NCBI RefSeq assembly: GCF_000379525.1
Contig: NZ_KB902520.1
Location: 1 to 64,000, forward strand
Direction of reading: 5' to 3'
DNA length: 64,000 nt
Origin: Lamprocystis purpurea DSM 4197
GTDB taxonomy: Bacteria; Pseudomonadota; Gammaproteobacteria; Chromatiales; Chromatiaceae
The notes below the pieces were generated by a model. It did no database searches and had not been told where the DNA came from. It was given only the letters and a program-made list of their open reading frames with translations. Positions 40,301-45,386 of the stretch are shown here, in pieces. Positions within the stretch are counted from its first letter, which is position 1. Each line of letters begins with the position of its first letter. The position numbers and the translations under genes are program-made.

Positions 40301-40592
40301 TGTGCGTCTTACCACCGCCGAACGCTGATTCGAGCCGGTGGATCGCAGGGACACCGTTGTCGCCGGCCAGGCGTGCCATGACCTCGGAGAGGACCATGCG
40401 CATGCCGTCGGTGGGGAAAGTCGCCTCGCGAAAAAACTGCTCTGCGTCCGTGTAGAGATTGGTCACGCTGCTCGCCCGGCCCCGGTAGTGATCCATGACC
40501 TGGGACAGACTGGCTGTGAAAACCTCGGGATTGAAGGTGCCGGTGAGTAGGTCCGGGCGCGGAGTGCAGGTGTCGAGTATCGAGCGCATCAA
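37320..40592 (-). CDS. DUF499 AAA+ ATPase of the defence island
   Basis: 1,090 residues. The N-terminal AAA domain has Walker A HRLESAFGGGKTHTLIAVTH (residues ~85-104), Walker B GRKVLLLLDELAQYAARLAA (~200-219) and a sensor segment VVLTLASQTDAFASQTEEL. The rest is a long helical and beta region typical of DUF499 (ARRGWVVIEPSYLEL near the C-terminus). It is the first gene of the minus-strand operon. DUF499 ATPases are found with DUF1156 methylases and SNF2 helicases in predicted antiphage islands. The ATPase may power target recognition or translocation. Confidence 0.9.
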   Translation of the reverse strand: MMRSILDTCTPRPDLLTGTFNPEVFTASLSQVMDHYRGRASSVTNLYTDAEQFFREATFPTDGMRMVLSEVMARLAGDNGVPAIHRLESAFGGGKTHTLIAVTHLGFRGSDLADAAAASIDPKVVDPRAFHESGAVQVVGIAGDEIPVHKPQGAALVPYTLWGEIAFQLGGEALYLSVETEAASRAAPGKSFLDRLFEGRKVLLLLDELAQYAARLAAAHPQGADQLSAFLMALNGYARGHSHIAVVLTLASQTDAFASQTEELTKLLSAIRGEEVTQEEAVALAQTAQAGVLSVVSRDATGVVPVQANEISRVLAKRLFAAVDQDAGAETIDAYWALYQKTPDLLPDRASRDDFRAVMRDLYPFHPTFVEFLNQKMATLANFQGTRGVLRVLSLAVRNLWETRRPVPMIHTCHLNLRDARIVNELISRAGGAELLPILNTDIGGVDTVALSGGTSRAEEADRKNKHPEGYPFHEYAWKTVFLHSLVGRHEGLGTPLFGISERDALLEISFPGLSPSQVQAALKTIEDSDRGAFYLRHSTQFGRYYASLDASINRALAAIRGSLDQAQVTDFLDTAARKIIRTDPTFHVVHDVTLPEHIKDKTGRTTLGLVALGADEIDAESFVTTVGPNRPRIEQNLVFLLAPRTVHVQGEIWNEDRVAKAQEAKRRLEDLARDAIARARLRDKPENYGIKPQQLAEEGFAEKTKERELALQTTITQQYEGLWYPSANGHVVRKEIHTAGGESGASIVVEIHRVLREDGELITQERARTQEGLNLLGKLFFGTGQTPALEHLRGSFAINRRWPVLEGPTVFDQTIREGVTRGAWCLFRMQDEQSALPEATHSRDGTGLPLDLDLHAPGWAIVTLPGAKQRGWLGGAVIADPVRVEGWVADAIREQPAAYVSQIVAKVTASHGEIPEQDILNAIDGVVREAKALTFSGSLDQEEVPADLVHGPDAIMHSVGKDDVIVSPAEAARRGWVVIEPSYLELTGPEAVARLLPLLGRIGSLYKRGAKSRVDVFDLMDLPLRGGGRLRLLLQDCPSEDMERLGELLEVLAGLIEPQDGRAKARIRIPDPQDTCPLINALTQEVSRA

Positions 40593-41315
40593 TCGGTTCC
40601 TTATTCCTTATCGACGGAGCTTGGTGGTTGGTTATCTACTTGACGTGCCGCGCGCGGGCGGGTTGCGGCTCGGCAGTTTGCTCTCCCGGCGCTTCGCCTC
40701 GTCCGCGAGCCCTCAAAGACCAACTGGCTAGTTGGGCGTGGGGAGGTCTGTTCCAGGGCAATTTTCCATGGTTGGCCGTCTCGTGTCGCTATATTAGCGT
40801 CGGATGAGTCGCGTTCAGCTCTGGCGGGACTTTAAGGACATCCGGCACAGCAGATGTTTATGTCTTATAATGTAAGTAGTTGAAAGTTTAGGACTCGGCG
40901 GGCTGGTCAACGAACTGCTGCGGTAGGATAGCAATCTCATTGAGGCGGTGAAGTGAAGCCGTGGTAGCCGCAGCCCTCGCCCTGGCACGTCAGGGTGTCG
41001 GCGGCCTCGCGGATGCTCACCTCCTGGTTGCCGCATTGGGGGCGGCGGTGGGGCAAGGCGTGCCCGGTCATCGCGCCTGGCCCAGCGCAGGGCTGTCGCC
41101 GGCCGACGCTGTCCCCGCCGGATGCTCGGTCTGCCCGCGCAGCTTGTGCGGCTTGAGCCCGAAGAAGGCGATAAGTGATCGCTTGCACCGACTTCGGCAA
41201 CTCCTGCCGGCAGTTGATTCGCCATTCGCCGGCGTCGTTGCCGGGGTCCGGATCAGCGGTTACGCTTTGTGCAATATCGCCAAGTCGTATGTGCACCGGA
41301 CCTCAGACACCGCCA
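40593..41315. other. Intergenic region with a possible zinc-ribbon remnant
   Basis: The 723 bases separate the DUF499 operon from the divergent MPP-NACHT gene and must hold both promoters. On the minus strand the end of a frame (stop at 40937) reads CGNQEVSIREAADTL then TCQGEGCGYHGFTSPPQ, which has the cysteine spacing of a zinc ribbon. Upstream parts continue only in other frames (for example FFGLKPHKLRGQTEHPAG), suggesting a decayed small gene between about 40937 and 41190. No family was recognised. Confidence 0.35.
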
Positions 41316-44300
41316 ATGGACCAACCGATTCGCCTCCTGCATCTGTCCGACATCCATTTCCGTGCCGGCAAGGCGTGGGACGCGGACCCGGTCTTGCGCG
41401 CCTTGGCGCGGTTCATCGCCGGCGAGGTCAAGTCCGGCTTGGTGCCGGACCTGGTGGTCATCACCGGGGACCTGGCCTTCGCCGGCACGGCCGCGGATTA
41501 CCGGTTGGCCCGCGACTGGCTCGCGGACGAACTCTGGCCGGCACTGACGATCGACCCATCCGCGCGGCTGGCCAAGGATCGGCTGTTGTTGGTGCCCGGC
41601 AACCACGACGTGGACCGCGACCGTGTGGACTTCATCGTCCAGTCCACCCAGTCCGCCCTGCTCAAGGGCGCCGACCAGAGCCAGGTCGCCAAGGTCCTCG
41701 CCGCCCCGGCTCAGCGCAAGGTCCTGCTCAAGCGTCATGGCGCCTATCTCAAGTTCTGTGCCGACTGGTTCGGCAGGCCCCAGCCGCTCCCCTGGTGGCA
41801 ACGTTCGATCACGATCCGCGGGCAACGCCTGCACGTCGCCGGGCTCGACTCCGCCTGGATGGCCTGCGGCGATACGGACCGCGGGCACCTGCTGCTGGGC
41901 CGCTACCAGATCAACCAGACCGTGCTGCACGCGGACGGCCAGCATGCCCATTGGCACTTGGCCCTGCTGCACCACCCCTGGGACTATCTGGCCGAATTCG
42001 ATCTGCGCGAGGCCCGCCCGGACCTGCACCTGCACTTGGACCTGCTGTTGCGCGGCCATCTGCACGAGGGCGAGGCGGCCTTCATCCGGCCGGCGGACCC
42101 GGCGCGCGCCTGCCTGGAACTCGCCGCCGGTTGCGTCTATGACGACAGCCGCCACCCCAACGCCTTTCAGTGGATCGAGCTGTGGCCGGCGCCGCGACGG
42201 GTGCGGGTGTTCTTCCGCGCCTGGATCAAAGGCGCCTGGCAGGTCGACCGCAACCAGCCGGGTTGTCCGGACGGCCAGGCCGATTTTCCGCTGGACCCTG
42301 AGGCGGCCCCGGGCCAGGCCAAGCCCGGGGCCGCCGCCCAACCGCCGGCCATCCCCGCCGCCTATCTGGACTGGCTGTGCGGCCAGTACGAATCGGTCGA
42401 ACTCCTGGGTCTGGAGGTCCAGGCGCAACACCCCACCCAACTCAGTCAGGTCTATGTCCCCGCCATCACGCCCGCCAGGCGCGCAGTGGCAGCGCCGGAC
42501 GCGGCCGCACCGGATGGGCGGCCGGACGACCGCCCGCCGCACGAACTGCTGCTCAGCCGCCTGGGCGAGGGGTCGCTCTATTGCCCCGGCGACCCCGGCG
42601 CCGGCAAGTCCACCTTCTGCCGCTGGCTCGCCCTGGTCGTGGCCGGCGGCGCCGTGCCCGCCCACCCGATCGGCGAGCCGGACGACTACCGCGAGACCTT
42701 CCCCGCGGCGCTGCGCGACCGCCTGCCGGTCCTGGTCCCGCTGCGGGATTTCTGGCCCGCGCTGCCCCTGACACCAGGGGGCCACCACCTGAGCCCGGCC
42801 GCATTGAGCGCCGCCCTGGGCGGCTGGCTCGCTGAATGGGCCGGCGGACGCCTGGAGGCTGCAACCTTCGCCGCCCTGCTCGGCACCGGTCGGTGCCTGT
42901 TGATCCTGGACGGTATCGATGAAGTCCCGGTCGTCCACGGCGACGGGGTCCGGCGCACCTGCCCGCGCGCCTCTCTGCTCGCCGCGCTCGCGCACGGACT
43001 GGGCGACTGGACCCGGGCCGGTAACCGCCTGCTGCTGACCAGCCGTCCCTACGGCCTGCGCCCGGACGAGTTGCGGCGCCTGGCCCTGCCCGAGGCGCCG
43101 CTGGCCGCGCTGGACGAGGGGCTCCAGTCACTCTTCATCCGCCGCTGGTACGCCGCCGCCGACCCGTCCCAGGGCGAGGACAAGGCCCGTGGCCTGATCG
43201 ATCATCTGGTCGACCGTCCCGACCTGCAGGAACTCAAGCGCAACCCCATGCTGCTCACCGCCCTGTGCGTGCGCTACGGCGAGGGTCGGCGGCTGCCTCA
43301 GGACCGTCACGATCTGTACGACAAGTTGGTCAACAACGTCCTCTTCAACCGCTACCGGGACGCCGACAACGAGCGCGCCGCCGTGCGGGGGCGCCTGGGC
43401 GCCATCGCGCTGGGCATGCACACCGGCACCGGCATCCAACTGCAGCGCGTCACCCCGGAGGCGGCCGTCAGCCTGGAGGAGGTGGAGCGCATCCTCACCG
43501 ACTATGCCGAACTCAGCCCGGTCACCGAGGCGGGCACCACGGCCGCCGCCGAGCGCCGCGACGAGTTGCTCTCTCGCTCCGGCCTGCTGCTCGACCGCGG
43601 GACCGGCAAGGCCGGTTTCTATCACCTGAGCTTCCAAGAGTTCTTGGCCGCCGAGCACCTGGCGCGCAGCCGCCGCGAGCCCGACTGGTTCGCGTCCGTG
43701 ATCGCCGCACGCGCCCCGTTCCCCGAGTGGCGGCTCACGCTGAGCTTCCTGTTCGGCCGCATGTTGGAGCGCAACGGTGAACAATGGGCGCTGGACGCCG
43801 CCCGCGACCTGCTCGCCACCCAGGACCGCGCCGCGGTCCGCGCCAACCCCGCCGTCGCCGTCGTCTGCGCCGACTGGATCGAGATGCTTAAGCGCAAGGG
43901 CCTCCACCTGCTGGATCTCGCGGACCGCTACACGGCGCTTGCCGTCGCGGCCATCGCGGACGAGATTGCAGTTAAGGACCGGTTCCGGCTGGGGATGGTC
44001 CTGGGGCTGGTCGGCGACCCGCGGCTCGGCGACCCGCGCGACCCGGCCTGGCAGGAGCGCGGATTCGTCCTGATCCCGGCGGGGCGCTATGCGTACCAGG
44101 ATGGTCATCGGGAGATCACCGAGCCCTTCCGGCTCGGCCGGTACTTGGTCACCAACGGTCAGTACGGCCGTTTCATCGAAGAGGGCGGCTACCGGGAGCC
44201 GGGCTGGTGGTCCGCGGACGGTTGGGCCTGGTGCGAGGCGCAGTCCGTGCGCCTGCCATCCTTGTGGCAGGACAGCCGCTTCAACACCGCCAACCAGCCG

Positions 44301-44735
44301 GTGGTGGGCGTCTCTTTCTGGGAGGCCGACGCCTTTTGCCGCTGGGCCGGCGGGCGCCTGCCGACCGAGCAGGAGTGGGAGGCCGCCGCTCGCGGACCCG
44401 AGGGTTATGAGTACCCCTGGGGCGGGCAGTGGGAGGACGGGATCTGCAACAGCGACGAGGCGGGTCTCGGGGTCACCTCCCCGGTCGGGATCTTTCCCCG
44501 TTCGACGCAGGTACCGCTTGGCCTGGAAGACATGGCGGGCAACTGTTGGGAGTGGTGTGACGACTTCTATTCTGAGGACAAGCGGGAAGGCGGGTCGCCG
44601 CGCGTGGTGCGCGGCGGTGCCTTCTGGTACGTGGCCAGGGACCTGCGCTCCGCGTACCGGTACTGGTTCCGGCCCGGGAACCGGGACCAGATCTTCGGGT
44701 TCCGCTGCGTCCTGGCCGCGCGCCGCCAGCCTTGA
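41316..44735 (+). CDS. Metallophosphoesterase-NACHT-FGE/C-type-lectin protein with DGR-like variable tail
   Basis: 1,139 residues from ATG 41316. Residues 1-~310 are a calcineurin-like phosphoesterase with all metal motifs: LSDIHF (D12, H14), ITGDLA, VPGNHDVDRD, LLHHPW and RGHLHEGE. Residues ~410-800 form a NACHT/STAND NTPase with Walker A GDPGAGKSTF (425-434), Walker B LLILDGIDEV, LLTSRPYGLR and the FYHLSFQEFLAAEHL end motif. Residues 917-1139 are an FGE-sulfatase/C-type-lectin-fold domain (VLIPAGRY, RLPTEQEWEAAARG, DMAGNCWEWCDDF, VVRGGAFW). The layout of effector, switch and ligand-binding domain resembles STAND defence sensors, with the lectin fold recognising a target, NACHT oligomerising and the phosphoesterase acting. 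The last 38 residues are hypervariable relative to the second copy. Confidence 0.9.
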   Translation: MDQPIRLLHLSDIHFRAGKAWDADPVLRALARFIAGEVKSGLVPDLVVITGDLAFAGTAADYRLARDWLADELWPALTIDPSARLAKDRLLLVPGNHDVDRDRVDFIVQSTQSALLKGADQSQVAKVLAAPAQRKVLLKRHGAYLKFCADWFGRPQPLPWWQRSITIRGQRLHVAGLDSAWMACGDTDRGHLLLGRYQINQTVLHADGQHAHWHLALLHHPWDYLAEFDLREARPDLHLHLDLLLRGHLHEGEAAFIRPADPARACLELAAGCVYDDSRHPNAFQWIELWPAPRRVRVFFRAWIKGAWQVDRNQPGCPDGQADFPLDPEAAPGQAKPGAAAQPPAIPAAYLDWLCGQYESVELLGLEVQAQHPTQLSQVYVPAITPARRAVAAPDAAAPDGRPDDRPPHELLLSRLGEGSLYCPGDPGAGKSTFCRWLALVVAGGAVPAHPIGEPDDYRETFPAALRDRLPVLVPLRDFWPALPLTPGGHHLSPAALSAALGGWLAEWAGGRLEAATFAALLGTGRCLLILDGIDEVPVVHGDGVRRTCPRASLLAALAHGLGDWTRAGNRLLLTSRPYGLRPDELRRLALPEAPLAALDEGLQSLFIRRWYAAADPSQGEDKARGLIDHLVDRPDLQELKRNPMLLTALCVRYGEGRRLPQDRHDLYDKLVNNVLFNRYRDADNERAAVRGRLGAIALGMHTGTGIQLQRVTPEAAVSLEEVERILTDYAELSPVTEAGTTAAAERRDELLSRSGLLLDRGTGKAGFYHLSFQEFLAAEHLARSRREPDWFASVIAARAPFPEWRLTLSFLFGRMLERNGEQWALDAARDLLATQDRAAVRANPAVAVVCADWIEMLKRKGLHLLDLADRYTALAVAAIADEIAVKDRFRLGMVLGLVGDPRLGDPRDPAWQERGFVLIPAGRYAYQDGHREITEPFRLGRYLVTNGQYGRFIEEGGYREPGWWSADGWAWCEAQSVRLPSLWQDSRFNTANQPVVGVSFWEADAFCRWAGGRLPTEQEWEAAARGPEGYEYPWGGQWEDGICNSDEAGLGVTSPVGIFPRSTQVPLGLEDMAGNCWEWCDDFYSEDKREGGSPRVVRGGAFWYVARDLRSAYRYWFRPGNRDQIFGFRCVLAARRQP
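44619..44735 (+). other. Putative DGR variable region 1
   Basis: The last 117 bases of the MPP-NACHT-FGE gene, including the stop. Compared with 45386-45270 (minus strand) there are 25 mismatches with no gaps; 23 are at codon positions 1 or 2 and only two at position 3. Nearly all variable codons keep a C or G third base, as expected from adenine mutagenesis of AAC/AAG template codons. The final 39 bases are identical and GC-rich, as expected for an initiation-of-homing segment. Confidence 0.8.
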
Positions 44736-44766
44736 CCCTTTGACCCATCGACCCTTTCTTTCTTCT

Positions 44767-44787
44767 ACGGACCGCGCAGCGGTCCGT
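44767..44787 (+). terminator. Hairpin 32 bp after the variable region (copy 1)
   Basis: ACGGACCGC-GCA-GCGGTCCGT, a 9-bp stem with a 3-base loop, follows a T/C-rich stretch. The same hairpin stands 33 bp downstream of the second copy (45215-45237). It may be a terminator or the cruciform known to assist DGR homing downstream of some variable regions. Confidence 0.6.
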
Positions 44788-44797
44788 TCGCGTTTGA

Positions 44798-44848
44798 CAC
44801 TGACTGACACTGTGTCAGTGTGATTGTCAGTGTAAATGACACTGTCAA
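44798..44848. repeat. TGACACT/AGTGTCA-rich interspersed short repeats
   Basis: Multiple TGACACTG and CAGTGT(C/G) words in both orientations lie between the hairpin and the reverse-transcriptase remnant. A similar block at 45151-45208 occupies the mirrored position downstream of the second copy. The blocks are too irregular for CRISPR. Confidence 0.6.
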
Positions 44849-44856
44849 ACCCGTTG

Positions 44857-45042
44857 TCACCCGCCCAGCGCGCCCCACATCCCCCGAAACGCCGGCAGAC
44901 TGCGCGCCAGATGTGCGGGGTCCAGGTCGTCGGCCCGGCGCAACCGGCGGCGCAGTCGGCGCAATGCCTTGGGTCCCGGACCAATGCCGGCCCGACTGAT
45001 GCGAAAACCCAGAAACACCGTGGGCAGACGGTTGTCCAGCCC
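44857..45042 (-). pseudogene. C-terminal remnant of a reverse transcriptase
   Basis: Sixty-one codons ending at TGA 44857-44859. The protein reads GLDNRLPTVFLGFRISRAG, then IGPGPKALRRLRRRLRR and LARSLPAFRGMWGALGG. The F-L-G-F/Y-R-I strand followed by an arginine-rich helix and a short S-x-x-x-R-G segment is the usual end of DGR and group-II-like reverse transcriptases. All catalytic parts (including Y-x-D-D) are missing, and the upstream end abuts the inverted repeat at 45043. The small size limits certainty. Confidence 0.55.
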
Positions 45043-45116
45043 GTAGGTTGGGGTGAGGAACGAACCCCAACATCCCGGCCGCCGATCGTTGGGGTTCGTT
45101 CCTCACCCCAACCTAC
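45043..45116. repeat. Perfect 29-bp inverted repeat (MITE-like)
   Basis: The arms 45043-45071 and 45088-45116 (starting GTAGGTTGGGGTGAGGAACG) are exact complements around 16 bases. The element borders the upstream end of the reverse-transcriptase remnant and may mark the breakpoint where the rest was lost. Confidence 0.85.
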
Positions 45117-45150
45117 CGCGCTCAGCTGCATGGTGGGAGGTGACGGGCGT

Positions 45151-45208
45151 GAGTGTCAGTGTCATTTCACACTGACAACGACAATGACAAAGTGTCATTC
45201 CGTTGTCA
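45151..45208. repeat. TGACACT/AGTGTCA-rich repeat block, mirrored copy
   Basis: GTGTCAGTGTCATTTCACAC and following TGACA words lie downstream of the second MPP-TIR-NACHT copy, mirroring 44798-44848. Confidence 0.55.
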
Positions 45209-45214
45209 ATTTCG

Positions 45215-45237
45215 AACGGACCGCTGCGCGGTCCGTT
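45215..45237 (-). terminator. Hairpin 33 bp after the variable region (copy 2)
   Basis: AACGGACCGC-TGC-GCGGTCCGTT on the plus strand gives a 10-bp stem. It corresponds to 44767-44787 and is preceded on the minus strand by the same CCTTT(C/T)TT-rich tract. Confidence 0.6.
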
Positions 45238-45269
45238 GGAAGAAAAGAAAGGGTCAAAGGATCAATGGG

Positions 45270-45386
45270 TCAAGGCTGGCGGCGCGCGGCCAGGACGCAG
45301 CGGAACCCGATGCTCCTGAACCGGAACACGGGCTCGTCCCAGACCCGGCCCGCAGAGCGCAGGCTCCCGGCCACGACGTAGAAGGC
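45270..45386 (-). other. Putative DGR variable region 2
   Basis: 117 bases, aligned without gaps to 44619-44735. It encodes AFYVVAGSLRSAGRVWDEPV and so on, where the first copy encodes AFWYVARDLRSAYRYWFRPG. Twelve of the 14 amino-acid-changing codon differences involve the first or second base with an unchanged C or G third base and at least two-fold different chemistry. Regions further upstream in the FGE domain are far more diverged, so the sharp identity of the last 39 bases is local. Confidence 0.8.

Noticed and set aside
43128-45131. 667-residue open frame antisense to the MPP-NACHT-FGE gene
   Set aside because: It mirrors the codon structure of the real gene in GC-rich DNA, has low-complexity Gly/Arg/Val composition and no family motifs.
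44798-45208. TGACACT repeats considered as a CRISPR array or as the DGR template repeat
   Set aside because: Unit spacing is irregular, and the sequence does not match the invariant bases of the variable regions.
44736-45269. A template repeat for the two variable tails
   Set aside because: No further copy of the 39-bp invariant tail or of an A-rich version of the variable segment was seen here or elsewhere in the window by eye.
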